Source of the DNA: Hyphodiscus hymeniophilus
Lineage: Eukaryota; Ascomycota; Leotiomycetes; Helotiales; Hyphodiscaceae
DNA: 64,000 nt
Assembly: GCA_016508695.1 (NCBI GenBank)
Contig: VNKQ01000005.1
Span: 2,294,001 to 2,358,000, forward strand
Direction of reading: 5' to 3'
Shown here: piece after piece, positions 11,253 through 22,456 of the stretch
How the letters are laid out: the number at the start of each line of letters is the position of its first letter
Numbering within the stretch: the stretch's first letter is position 1
Translations under genes and position numbers: made by a program
The notes under the pieces: model-generated
The model's database searches: none
What the model saw: the letters and a program-made list of their open reading frames with translations, nothing else
Told to the model about the DNA's origin: nothing

Positions 11253-14121
11253 CTACTTCCTCCCTTTCTTCCTCCACTCCTTTTCCCTTTCATAAGCCTT
11301 ACTCTCCCGGCCCTCCTCGCCCTGTATCTCAGCGACAAGCCTCTTGTATTTCTTCTCGTACGCTGCGTCCCGCTCCTTCTTGTCCTTCAACGCCTCTCTC
11401 GCAATACTCTTAGCGTCCTTCCTCAAGTCTCTGATAGCACCCTTCTTCTCTCTCTTGTACTCCTTCTTCAACTTCGAAGCCTCCGTGCGTTCCTTGTCAG
11501 GATCGTAGTGTCGGTCTGGATTGTAGGATTCCTCGAACTTGGGGATCGACGTCTTGATGGCTAGTGGTCGATGGTGGTGCAGTTCTAATGGTCGACGAGC
11601 AAGGTGTGCATGTTTGAGCATGCGTTGCAGTTTTAGAGATAGTTTTGTAACGCTCGTCTGATATCATAGTTAGCCTTACTGTTCTTTTAGCGTATTTCAG
11701 ATTGAACGTACCAATGTAGCTTCGGAGAGTTTCGACCGACACCTCTTGCTCTCTAAATGTTGGATAATATGTGATACAGGCTCAAAGACTTCTGTAAAGG
11801 CGGGCTTTCCTGCCCATATATCTGCAGCTACATCCAGAAGCTCCAGATTGGTCATCAGTAAAGACATTTTGGACGACTCCTTATCCCCAGCCGGTATGTC
11901 CTGAGACATACAATCGTAAAAGCTCAGCTGTTTGGGGGAAACAAAGCCATCTTCTATCCGAACAGAACCCTTTGGCTCGTGGTAAGGGAAGTTTCCAGGA
12001 AGTTTGGTCAGCTTCGTTGGGGTTAGAGCACAGAGAGTATTCTCAATGAAGCTAATCAGCTCCGGTATGTATCTTCTGGACAGCTTTTGGTACTGCAGGC
12101 ATAGTGTGCATAGATACGCTCCTGTGGTGTAGTCGGACAGAGAATACGGAATCTTCTGGCCAATGTACCTTCCCATGCTCAGGATCGCTGGAGTGACGAC
12201 TTGATGGAAGTGATCCGAGGTGGGAAAGATCGTTCCAATAGCAGTGAATAACACCAGATCCCCAGCGGTCGGACTCAAGGCTCGACCTTCTTGAATCTCT
12301 GCAAGATAGCTGCGAAACGAGTTGGCAATTTCGACAGGGAATGTCTTTGCGAGAGAGTGGATGTGGCGAATGAGAGTTTCCAATACAGAGAAAGGCGTCC
12401 GATTAGGTTGATTTGCGAGATAGTAAATATGGTCCACGAGCGCGACAGCAAAATTCCCCAATTTAGCTTTATTCTCGGCCTTGAGTTTCGGGTGATAAAG
12501 GGCTCTGATGCGCTGGACGACTGTCGGCAGATCCAAAATTACAACTCCTCTCGTTACTTGGAGAAGTTCCTCGTGAGATTCTGGGCATACAAAAGTATAT
12601 GCCAAATCCCCATTCACGCCATTCGCTAAAAGAGGCTCCGTTTCTGGGAGCGGAGCATTGGACCCTGTGAGGAACTCTGGTCGTTTGGATTCTTCCTCCG
12701 TCAATAGTCCTTCAAGAAACTCTACATCATCGTCACCTTCGTCCTCCTGACTTGAGTCATCCCCCGAATCCTCGTCTGAAGGCTCAATATCGGAATCACT
12801 GGCCACTAGATCCTCGTCTATGAGAAAGTCGTCTTCATCATCGATGCCCAATTCAGCCATCGTTGGCCTCGAAAGCTTCGATGGCCGAGTCCTGACCCCA
12901 GAGCCTAACCCGAAATCTTCCTCCTCCATATCCAAGCCATCCTCTTTGACCGCCTCATCCTCTGAGTGTTCTCCGTCGCTGCTCTCTGGTGCACCCTGCA
13001 TGCGCCGAAGTCTCTTCGCCTCCAAATCTTGCAGTTTTCTCGACTCCTCTGCTACCCTCTCATCTTCCGTCTTTGATCTTTCTGTGGGCTTGGATCGTTT
13101 GTCTTGAGTCAATTTTTTGACTTGCATATCGTAGTCCTTGTCGAATTGGATTTTGTCTGTTCCATTCAGGAGTGCCGCTCGATCGGGGTCCATACCAGTG
13201 ATCTGTGCAACTGGCACAGGTTGTGATCTTGGGGCAATACCTCGAAGAAGCTCATGGATATTTGATAATTCTTTGTCCAATTCCTCTCGTAGATCTTCGT
13301 CGTTGTCCTTGGCCGCTTGACGCTCGTACTTGTGAAGTTTAGACTTCGCAATGACTTCTTTCATGACTTCCTGTTTCGATTTCTTCCTTTCCGGTTGATT
13401 ACCTTCTTCGCCATCCTCCTCATCATCGAATTCCTCCTCTCCTGAGATTCGGCGTCGTTTCTTTGACTGGCGTTCTTCGTCTGAAGGATGGTCCTCTGCA
13501 TCAGATAATTCCAGTTCGTCTTCATCAAAATCGTCCACAATTGCAGGCCCGTCAAGAGACAGCGACTGGCCCATATGTGTAAGTTCCCCTGGCATATCAT
13601 CATCCTCGAGATCAAAGGCGGAGCTTTTGCTGTGCCGTGACTGCTTTTCTCTTGTGAATCGCTCCAACATCTTCTCCTCAGGCGCCATTCTAGGATCATT
13701 TTCTCCAAATCGTTTGTCCAATATGCCACCCACCTTATTCCGACGCCTAATATCTGTATCCAGCAATCTGTCGAGCTGCACAACCTATTAGTTGACTGTT
13801 GAACTGAGGAAGTAACAGGATTACCCTTTCTTGGTCCCGACTATTTGCAGCACCTGGTCGTCTTATAACACCCTTGCCATTTCTCGACTCTATTCCATTG
13901 CTGGTCGTAACTTCGAATTTCGGTCCCTTGGCTGGCATCCTGTACTCGAATGGATTAAATTGTTCACGGATTCCATTGAGTGCAGTTGTCCTGTTAACTC
14001 GTTTCTCCTTGTCCGCCCCATTCTGAGCGTTCTGCTTCTTCTGCTTCTTTGATCTCTGAGGCCCAACAATTCCCTGATCTCGCAGAGAGGCTTTCAGCCT
14101 CTTGAGCTGTGAGGGAGGCAT
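11253..14121 (-). CDS. NOP14: Nop14, U3 snoRNP/90S pre-ribosome assembly factor
   Basis: Nucleolar protein needed for 18S rRNA maturation and 40S subunit assembly within the U3-containing 90S particle. Exons 14121..13825, 13784..11712 and 11657..11253 give 924 residues, the usual Nop14 length. The N-terminus MPPSQLKRLKASLRDQGI and the block NPFEYRMPAKGPKFEV are diagnostic. LDTDIRRRNKVGGILDKRFGEND follows in two parts across the first join. The middle is highly acidic (Asp/Glu/Ser runs around residues 190-480), and the second half is helical. The last exon carries ARRPLELHHHRPLAIKTSIP and a lysine-rich C-terminal helix. Introns are 40 and 54 nt. The gene shares a short divergent promoter with the gene starting at 14313. 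Confidence 0.95.
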
Positions 14122-14312
14122 TACGTGGGGCTGTGTTGTATTGTGGCAGTTTGCAACTTTTTCTCTCTATCAGTTATCTACATCGCCAAGAGAAGAAGCG
14201 GTAAGGACTAGCGTCCAATACTGCCAATTATTTTCAGGGCGTTACTTCCAAGCTTCCCCGTAACAACTTCATCCCTCTTCAAATTTTCGAAAACGAATGT
14301 AGTTTCGAGATA
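14122..14312. promoter_or_regulatory. Short divergent promoter, NOP14 and membrane-anchored protein gene
   Basis: Only 191 bp separate the two start codons, so both promoters must fit here. The genes may therefore be co-expressed. No specific element was identified. Confidence 0.5.
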
Positions 14313-15335
14313 ATGGCGGGCCTCACGCCTGCCGCTCAGGACCGCCTGTTCTTCCTAGGCATAGGACTCTCCGCCTGTGCTGTTATCGGATTAATGCGTC
14401 GCATGCTCATTCAGTACCAACAGTCTGCGATCGTCGAACAGTCTGAAAGCAAGCCTCAGTACATTACCCAAGATGTAGAGGATTCCCTGAAACTCAGCAC
14501 ATTGGACAAGCTCCTTGACAGCCCCAACTACAGCATCCAAGAGACTACGGCAATCATTATCTGCGAACGAGCTCTTCATGACGGGTCTACAGTCGATGCC
14601 CTACTTTTCACCATCACTCGACCAGCCCATGCTACGAGAGAACAAGGCATCAGAGCTTTGACTATGATGATGAATAGCTGTAAGGAAGCTTCTCCAGTTT
14701 GTCTTGTTTAGAGCTAATACACTTGCGGATTCATAGCAACTGTTACAATGATCAGCAAGCCTAAGACCTATGCCGCTTTAGTAAAGTGCCTCGAATATTC
14801 GATCACCGACTATAAACACAACGATTACGACTCTGACTGGGACAACTGGCAACTTCGAGACGTAGTTGAACAAGGTTGTCTTTTGGTTCTGGCACAGCTC
14901 GTCAATAAATTCGGAGTTGAAGGCATTATCAAGGCTCGGTTTGTTGAACGATGGCTGGTCAAGGAACCATGGGGTGGCGCGGATGACGATGAGCGGCAAC
15001 TCAATTTTATGGACTCCCTCACCAAGCATTTTCGCCTGAATGAACTTTGCCTACCCTTATTTCGAGACGATGCAGGGAAGAAGGCATTGGAAGATGCGAA
15101 ACTTCTACCTGCTGGCAAGATCATCTATCATGAGTCGGAAGTGGATGTCAAGATGACGAACGGAGAAGGTACAGCTGGTGAAGACTTTGAGGAAATATTT
15201 GCAGACAGTAGCAGACGTCGGAGGGATCAGACCTCTGAGGAGGAACATCTCCGTAGGCGGCATAGAGAGGCCATGGTGTTGAACGACGGTACGAGACCGA
15301 TCGGCAGGGGCGATATTATTGAACGCGAGAGATGA
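14313..15335 (+). CDS. Conserved protein with N-terminal membrane anchor and ARM-like helices
   Basis: I do not recognise a named family. Exons 14313..14679 and 14737..15335 give 321 residues. Residues about 12-32 (LFFLGIGLSACAVIGLMRRM) form one hydrophobic segment followed by basic residues, as in a tail or signal anchor with the rest in the cytosol. The body is helical with short repeated units (STLDKLLDSPNYSIQETTAI and REQGIRALTMMMNSST across the intron joint), which resemble armadillo/HEAT-like repeats. The C-terminus is charged, with RRRR and EEEHLRRRHRE. The intron (GTAAGG to TCATAG) restores a continuous frame. A peripheral role on a mitochondrial or ER membrane is a guess. Confidence 0.72.
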
Positions 15336-15845
15336 GTCTCGTCGACGAAGAGACATCGACAAGATAGACTGGTAATAATTTCAACAGAAGACTCAAAAGT
15401 CTCCCAACCGGGCACGTTAAGGGGAACAAGAACATCATCGTCAAGGCATGGAAAGCTTCCGAAAACGGCATGGGTTTCCTCGAGCAAGACGGCCATCCAG
15501 GCCAATCAAGTGCTCAAATCCTGTGACGAAGTCAGAATAGCACGTGAAAGCACAAAAGTGGGATTGCCAATTGACACTCGTCTGTAGCAGGCGCATACGG
15601 CAGCCAATGAAAATTAAACCCTCTCACAAGTATCTACGAAAGTAGGCCGAGAAGGGTAATTAAAAGCGGCCAATGATTTTATCTTTCCTGTTTGGTGTTC
15701 GTCTTGAAGGCTCAAGCACATCGTGTCTAATTCTAGGATTGCTATGTGGTCGGCAATTCCCGCTCAAAAGTTGAACACTTCTCAAGAGTATCAAAAACTC
15801 TGAATACCCGGGGTCTGGAGTCGAACCCAACGAAAGCGCCGCAGC
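15336..15845. other. Intergenic: promoter of the Zn2Cys6 gene
   Basis: Contains the 3' flank of the preceding gene and the promoter of the regulator gene, with a CACGTG at 15541-15546. No coding signal seen. Confidence 0.5.
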
Positions 15846-17646
15846 ATGAATGGTCATGTCAAGAGATCGAGAAATGGCTGTTGGACATGTCGTAAAAGGT
15901 ATGCAGTGGTTCATGTCCTGCGGATTCTAGGAGCTGAACTTCAATAGGAGGAAGAGATGTGATGGAAAGCGGCCGATTTGCCAAAATTGCGAGGGCCTGA
16001 ATGTGAAATGTGGAGGCTATACTCAAAGGATACTCTGGGAAGACTCTGAAGCTCGCATTGGTATGCGAAGAAGAGGTCCTACGAAGAAAATCCCGCGCTT
16101 TAGCAGCCAAGGATCGAGTCCGATGGGCAACACCAATACTTCTGCCTCTCACGTTATGGAAAGCATTGCCAACGAGGAAGGCAACTCTTCTGTGGCAGTT
16201 TCTTATCGTGAAGGAGACAGTACCACACCTGTAGTGGATAAAATCTCTGTAGGCAACAGAAACATCTTCGCCATAGGTCTGTTGGACAAGTATAGAAAAC
16301 ACATGTCAGAAGTCTGCATCGACGATTTATTGCCCTCTTCTTCACTCCGCTTTCTGTCGCCGCATCCTTTGGGTCTTACTCCACTTCAGTCACTGTTCCT
16401 GGATCATTATCTCAACAATTTCTCACTGAAATATCCAACGTATCTGGACCCCTCAAATCCGTTCTTGGCCACGCTAGTTCCTTTGGCATTGAGAAGTCCG
16501 ATTGTTCTATGCGCAGTCTTAGCCATTGGAGGCATTCAAACAAGCATTTCCAGTCGACCTGACGTGATGACCGAGATATTAGTTCTCAAAGGGCGAGCAT
16601 TAAGAGGATGTCGGATATTGTTAGAAAGTTCTAGTGTTTCGAGCTATTTGGACAACGAGGCACTAGGGGAAAAACTCGTTCCGAATCTGGAGCAGCATCA
16701 TTCGGACGGCACTTCACGCAGCATCGGAGGCCAACGTGAAGAGGATGACTTGATGCTGTTTGCTAGCGTCATAATGCTGATGGTCCAAGACAAAGTTTCG
16801 GGCGAGCCATGTCGCAACCTGAGACTTCATCTCAAGTTTGCTCAACACTTTGAACGATCACCAGGTCTTCGTCAAGTCACTGTCCACTACAGATTCTTAC
16901 GAAATATCCTTCTTTATAATGATTTGCTTGCAGCCATATCTTCTGGCAACCAGACTCTGAGAGATTACGGTCAAAGCACAAGTGTCATCACAGTCAATTC
17001 GGATTCACCGCCAAGCGGAGATAGTTTAACGATGGTCGCCTTTACACGCAATACTTATTACTTCCCTATCCTCTTATCTAGAATTGCCAACAGGGACAAG
17101 ATGGTCTCGATAGCAGATATTGAAGTATGGGACGGAAACATGTTCTGGCTTCCTAGTTTCTCGTCTGCCGAGATTGCTGGGGCAGCATCAACCACTGATC
17201 TGCAAAGATCCTCCGTCTCAGTTGGGAACGAGTTTGAAAACCTACTAATCTCCGAGATCTATCGAAACGCAGCAAGGGTCCTCTACTATCAACGACTCCA
17301 TCATGAACCAGAGGAGAGTGAGCCTGGATCATCTGGGCCAGAAGATGAGCCAAGCTACACCTCTCATATACGGCATTTTACCTCCATCCTACTCGCCAAT
17401 CTTCGATCATTGCCACTTGGATCAGCATACGAAAGCTCACTACTCCTCCCAATTGGAATTATTGCAACGGAGATCCGTGACATCAGCGACAGGGCTGATG
17501 TGCTGTCTAGATTGCAACTTCTTGAGAATAGATTTCAGTTGAATCAGTTCCGAAGATTCCGGGAGAAGATATCTGCTTATTGGGAAGCGAGCGAGAAGCA
17601 AAACCTTAAACAAGAGTTTACTTGTGATGCCATTCTTCTTGGCTGA
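15846..17646 (+). CDS. Zn2Cys6 transcription factor
   Basis: Fungal DNA-binding regulator in the nucleus. Exons 15846..15898 and 15948..17646 give 583 residues. The 49-nt intron lies inside the zinc cluster, a common intron site for this family. The cluster is complete near residues 12-39: C-x2-C-x6-C-x6-C-x2-C-x6-C (GCWTCRKRRKRC then DGKRPICQNCEGLNVKC). A basic linker follows. The remaining residues, about 90-560, resemble the C-terminal fungal-specific regulatory domain (LTPLQSLFLDHYLNNFSLKY, AVLAIGG, LILR-like helices). No target can be read from the protein. The convergent oxygenase gene, whose stop lies 109 bp away, is a candidate target or partner. Confidence 0.9.
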
Positions 17647-17755
17647 AGTAGGTGCATGTTAATGCATGTGGAGTTTAAGTACGTCAAACGAAATCACTAT
17701 ACACGCACAAGGAACTGAGCTGAATGACTCATGTTAATGTTCCACAATGATTAAA

Positions 17756-18930
17756 TCACACCACAGCCTCGTCCATAGCTGGGATGGCATTCTTCGCAAA
17801 ATGATCTCCATCTTCAACTGGCCTCATCTCAAAAACAGTCCTCTCCATATACCTCACCTGCTCAGCCATTAGTTTCCTCACCGCATTCACGTCGACAGTC
17901 TCCGCTCTACATAAACCAACCCTCCCTTCGGAGTCAGTCTTCGCAACATTGTCTTCGTATTTCTTGTCTAATTTCTGAGCCTCGATGGCGAATCGCTCGC
18001 TAAGCAATCGAAGTCGATAAGATGTCCACTGATAATATAACTCATTAAGCGTTGAGACACCTCGGACATTCATGTTGGAAGAATCGTCATAGAGGCGAGG
18101 ATCGCGAGGACGGAAAGACGTCACGATCGTGATGCGCTCCTTCATATTTCCTGCCGGGCGGGCGATATGGGAAACTGATCGCCCTTGCAATATAACTGCG
18201 TGGCCCTATGTTCTAGATTAGTCTCACTCTTTCAGAGAGAAAGGGGAAGTACCATCTGAGGCGAGCGAACTTTCATCGTCGTCCCATCACCCTTCTGCAA
18301 TTCTGTCTCCCCATCCGTCATGAATTCAGAGTTCGAGAGCATGACGACACACACGAATGGGTGGGAGTCCCGATGCCAGCTCACAAGGGCTTTTGAGTCG
18401 TCATCGTCACCCTCAAGCACCTCTGCCTTCATGCGTCTTTCGAATCCTAGACGGTCCTGCTCAGTGGATAGGGGAGGTACAACAGGGGTGTTCCGAACGC
18501 CTTCCAGGCCTCCCTCACCGACCTGCACATTCGTATGACAGATCTCATAATCCATAACAGGAACCAAATCCTCACCCGCAATGGAGCTCACGATGGCTAG
18601 CACCTCGGGCGATGTCCAGAACTGGTGGACGAACGGTGCATATCGGGGTGCGGCACCGCGGATGAATGCCACATCTGGACGTTTATGCCAGAGGCAGTTG
18701 TTGAGGGCGTCGGCGGAGAAAAGCTCTTTGCGATGCTCGTGGATGGCGGATTGTGAGAGGAGGGGAAAGGGGACGGAGGATGCGACGGGTGAGATGGGGG
18801 ATGGTGGAAGACTAACGTCGGCCAGTGAGATCACGGATGAAGGGGGTTGGTAGGAGAGGTGCTTGGTCGGATCGAACTGTAGAGAGGGGGGAGAGGGTGA
18901 TGGAGAGGAGGGACGAGAGATGGACCCCAT
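17756..18930 (-). CDS. 2-oxoglutarate/Fe(II) oxygenase-like protein
   Basis: Probable non-heme iron dioxygenase of unknown substrate. Exons 18930..18253 and 18205..17756 give 375 residues; the intron is 47 nt. The HxD iron motif is clear as His186 and Asp188 in VSWHRDSHPF. The distal half follows the join QM-GHAVILQGRSVSHIARP, where His239 could be the third iron ligand and the later Arg in TIVTSFRPR the 2-oxoglutarate anchor. The first 60 residues are Ser/Pro-rich and disordered. Upstream in-frame ATGs at 18990 and 19038 are possible starts; I prefer 18930 (MGSIS) because the extra residues look untranslated. A helix after residue 290 with many Arg and Glu residues extends beyond the catalytic fold. 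Two palindromes lie upstream. Confidence 0.75.
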
Positions 18931-19104
18931 TGTAGAGAAGGACTGAGGTACAAGACGATGATCTGGCCACCGATTCCGATGCTCATTCATTGAAGCCGTC
19001 CCAGAGATGATGAGGTGATTGCTGTCCCATATATACACTCATACAAATGTACCATATCAGTTCTTGATTCTCGAACCTCGACTCTCGACTGTTTGAGGTT
19101 ATTC

Positions 19105-19125
19105 GAACCGCCACTATGGTGGTTC
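19105..19125. promoter_or_regulatory. Near-perfect inverted repeat upstream of the oxygenase gene
   Basis: GAACCGCCA, a 3-nt spacer CTA, then TGGTGGTTC: nine paired positions with one G-T wobble. It lies about 175-195 bp before the start codon. It could be a dimer-bound operator. Function is inferred from position. Confidence 0.4.
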
Positions 19126-19483
19126 ATAGCATCCATGGGCTCCAGAATCAAGATGTTCCCTCGATTGAGGCAAAGCTAAGCCCAACTAAGATAATACAAA
19201 GCGCCATGCATCGTCTCAATACGATCTCCAGGACTTGCTGTCCATATCCGAGTGACGAAAGAAGAGATATAGATATATGAGTTATGAAGGTACGAAAGTG
19301 GGTTGGTGAAAATCACCGAAAATCTCAATTGGGCAGACATAAGTCTGCACCTCTTCATGTGATTCTCTATACGCTTTGTATATACTAGAATAGGAAAACA
19401 AACGCATTCCTTGTTGCTTGTTAGTTTCTGCGTAGCTGGTTATCAAATGTCATGGAAGTGAGGTCGATCACGGGCTCATCTTA

Positions 19484-19495
19484 ACCCGATCGGGT
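19484..19495. promoter_or_regulatory. 12-bp perfect palindrome ACCCGATCGGGT
   Basis: A perfect palindrome whose core CCG-AT-CGG has the inverted CGG half-sites that Zn2Cys6 dimers bind. It is about 555 bp upstream of the oxygenase start. A chance occurrence is possible. Confidence 0.3.
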
Positions 19496-20374
19496 GTAAT
19501 CGAAGCGCCGTGCAGCGGGCTCCCTCTAAGGAGTAATGTAGAGTCCCGAGTCTAGATAGTACGTAAGGAGATCAAGATACGGTAGGGAAGTATACTTGAA
19601 GCAGTTGTATTATCTGTGGTGGTATGACAATCCGGTTTCGCATTGGAACAGGCATGACCTGCGACGGCCAATTCCTGCAAAGTGTCAAGCATACTTGAAT
19701 ACTCGTAAGCACTTATTAGTAATCTCCCCTATATAGTAGTGAAAACTCTATAATACTAAGGCTTAGTTATTGGATATATTACTTAATTCGTAAACCAAAG
19801 GCCCACGAAATCACTCTTCAACCATTTTCTTTCAAGTCCCCTCCAATCCAATCCTGATCCTGGTATGTAACTAGTGCTTGTCCCCAAGTTAGCTGGAAGG
19901 TGGAACACTGTATGTAGCCTGTAGGAGTGAAAGAGGGGAATGCGGGGTAAGGTTTACCCCATGTGTTCCTCGGTTGGGTGATCAGGGGCCTATGACGAGA
20001 CCTTACACTTACCCTACATGACCGTCCGGTTAGGAGTTGGGACGGGCGTCCCTGGGAGTTTATTCCAACGTCTCACACCTCCTCCCTCCTCCCTCCACCC
20101 TCCATCATCCTTCAGAACTCTTTCAACGTGAGTATCGAGTCCCAGTCGTCGGTCCTTGATTGGGCTTGGAATGAGGACTGGATCTGAGAATGGCACTTTG
20201 GATGAGATGGAACAAGATGACACGTTTCCTCGATGCTCGACTGTCCTTTGAGCAGGATTATGATTATGAGGTGGTATTGTGTCTATTTGGTGAACTCTAT
20301 GTGGTACTCTTACATGAACAGCAGGCAACGAAATAAAATCCCACAGATCCTGGAAGCCAAGGCGGGCCAACTCT

Positions 20375-20435
20375 ACACTCTTGCTCTGACTCTAAATCTA
20401 GCTCTCACTCTAACTCTCATTCTAATTCTAACTCG
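20375..20435. repeat. Degenerate CTCTAACTCTAAT-type short repeat
   Basis: Imperfect tandem copies of a 6-nt unit (CTCTAA/CTCTGA/TTCTAA) run for about 60 bp, just downstream of the peroxidase stop codon. Simple-sequence repeat. Confidence 0.6.
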
Positions 20436-20503
20436 ATACACTCATAAGTTCCATCTACACTCTATTTTCATCGCATTCGGTCTGTGTGGGTATCGAGTGG
20501 CGT

Positions 20504-21726
20504 CTATGCATTGGTGGGCTTGAAAACCATCTTACTATTCTCGGACCCTTCGGCGAAGGGAACACCAAGCTCAAACAACTTGTTGATAACGGCTGCGAAG
20601 TCCTTGAAGAAGAGGCCCTCGTCCTTTGCGTATTTCTCAACGTATGTCTTGAAGGCTTTGTCGCTTACGAGGGCAACGTCTGTCGGTAGCATCATGAGGG
20701 ATTTGGAAGTCTTATCCTCGTACTATTACGTCCATTAGCGGGGTCTGGTGTGTAGGAGAGGCTACAAACCTGCTTGGGGCCATTCCACTTCCTCCAGCTC
20801 CACTTCTCGTTCAGGAGAAGCTTGTAGTACTCGTTCGTGACGACAGTTGGGGAGAAAGTCCAAGGTCCCTCAAATCCAGATCGATCGGTGTGGCATCGCC
20901 CAAGAGCATGAGCACCACTCAAGGCGACAATCTCCTGGTCATTGAAACCCATACGTCCGAAGATGGCACGGAGATGCTTGTTACCCTGCGACGCATCTGG
21001 GAGACGTCCGTCAGGTGTGCAAGCGGACAAGTCTTTATCTACTCGACCGGGTCGGTATGGAATGGATGGGCCTTGCATTTCTTGGATACTGACGATGCCG
21101 GCAAGGATCCAGAGATCGGAATAGGAGATCCATGGGAATTTCGCTGGGGGGGCAAATCAGCATCATCTCAATTGAAACGAACAGCATTACCTACCCTTTA
21201 CAGGCTCTAAGAAGTCCCTCGCAGCGACCAAACCAGCATTCGCACCATGATCGCCCTCGGGCGCAAATCTCATGGTAGCACCGTTGCTACCACCAGTCCC
21301 AGTCTCGGCATCATAAGTGCCACTGCAATGCCAGGCTAGTCGCACGAGCACAGGACCGTACGAGCCATCGTCATATTCGTCCTTCTCCTCCAACAGCTCT
21401 GCGATCTCCTTGTACACCTTCTCGTAGTCCTCGAATTTGGGAGTGAAGATGCCCGTGGTCTCACCGGCAGAGCCCGAGAGCAGCGACCCGTTGCCTTGGG
21501 TATAAGCGTAGTACCCTGCGCCGCCGAGTGCGAGAGCTCCGATACCGATGTACAGACCTGCAGAGGAGGACTTTGTGGGCTCGGAAGCGTACCCTCGACG
21601 GGATTGTTGGCGGAAAGTGTGGCGTGAGAGGGTGAAGGCTGAGTTTCGAGCTGAAGTCTTGAAGGCGGAAGTAGACGGCGTGGACTTGATCGCGGCGCGG
21701 GCGAATGTTCGAGCTGCGGAAGCCAT
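20504..21726 (-). CDS. CCP1: Cytochrome c peroxidase, mitochondrial
   Basis: Heme peroxidase of the mitochondrial intermembrane space that reduces H2O2 with electrons from cytochrome c. Exons 21726..21195, 21143..20770 and 20722..20504 give 374 residues. Residues 1-50 are a basic, Ser/Ala-rich presequence, and residues about 57-75 (GLYIGIGALALGGAGYYAY) form the hydrophobic sorting segment, the two-part leader known from yeast Ccp1. Distal-side residues are Arg129, Trp132 and His133 in RLAWHCSG. The proximal heme ligand is His256 in ALSGAHALGRCH, and Trp272 in FEGPWTF fits the radical-forming tryptophan. The joins VK-AKFPWISYSD and GPKQ-YEDKTSK match the family exactly. An in-frame ATG at 21750 adds eight residues and is less likely. 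Confidence 0.96.
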
Positions 21727-22456
21727 CGTGAAGATGTCGATCAGACGCAATGGACAGAGTGAGACGTTGATAAGGGAGAGTGGCGTGAGGAGATGAGAGG
21801 GAGGAGGGTTTTTGTTCTGCTTGGACCAAGAGGTGACAAGACAAAAGAAAACGAGACGGAACAGTCACGGATCAAAAGTGGAAGGCTCCTTCTCCCGAGA
21901 ACGCACAATCGCACCACTTCTGTAACGCTCTCTAGCTTCGTCCGCCCCTGCCTTTTCCGCGGCAAGAGGATCCGACAACGTGGAAAATGCGGATAAGCAG
22001 AGTGGAGACGTAGTCATCCAATCACGTGTAGTAGAGTAATTGAAGTGCGAGTTCGGCAGATTAGAAATGAAGACAATTCTGGACAATTCTGGACTCGGCC
22101 AAATCACCAATCTAACTATCCTTACTAAAAATCTGCTCAACTGCAAGGCTGAGCAACCAGCATTCCGCGTCATTCATGAGAAATTGGAAACTGTTCGAGA
22201 TTCTCATTGGTCAGCGTATATTCCCCTCTGTTCATTGGCTTGAAGTCCTTCAGCCTTGGTGGCTAGGTAGCCTTACCAAGAGTAAGTTGGATCCGAATAT
22301 TTATACGAACTCTCAATGATACGGATACTCGACTCATATCACGGATATCGTAAAGTGCGTCAGCTGACCCCTCGATCGCTGGGAATTTCACCAGCTTAAA
22401 AAGCTACCTCCCTGCATTCTTCACAACCCAAACACTCGATTGCTACCATACCACCC
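21727..22456. other. Intergenic: CCP1 promoter region
   Basis: About 730 bp with the CCAAT/CACGTG element. Short open frames in it lack coding character. No other feature seen. Confidence 0.5.
22018..22028. promoter_or_regulatory. CCAAT box abutting CACGTG, CCP1 promoter
   Basis: CCAAT at 22018-22022 is followed directly by CACGTG at 22023-22028, about 290-300 bp before the peroxidase start. CCAAT sites bind the Hap/CBC complex, which controls heme and respiratory genes, and CACGTG binds bHLH factors. Use here is inferred. Confidence 0.4.

Larger units (their letters stand above)
18931..20503. other. Intergenic, 1.57 kb
   Basis: Upstream of the oxygenase gene and downstream of the peroxidase gene. 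It holds the two palindromes and an AT-rich patch (about 19700-19795) with many TAA/TTA/ATA steps. From 20370 to 20440 there is a run of CTCTAACTCTAA-like short repeats. No gene was recognised. Confidence 0.5.

Noticed and set aside
15817..15829. B-box-like sequence of a minus-strand tRNA (GGTTCGACTCC type)
   Set aside because: No A box, acceptor stem or anticodon arm can be drawn around it; it overlaps the promoter of the Zn2Cys6 gene.
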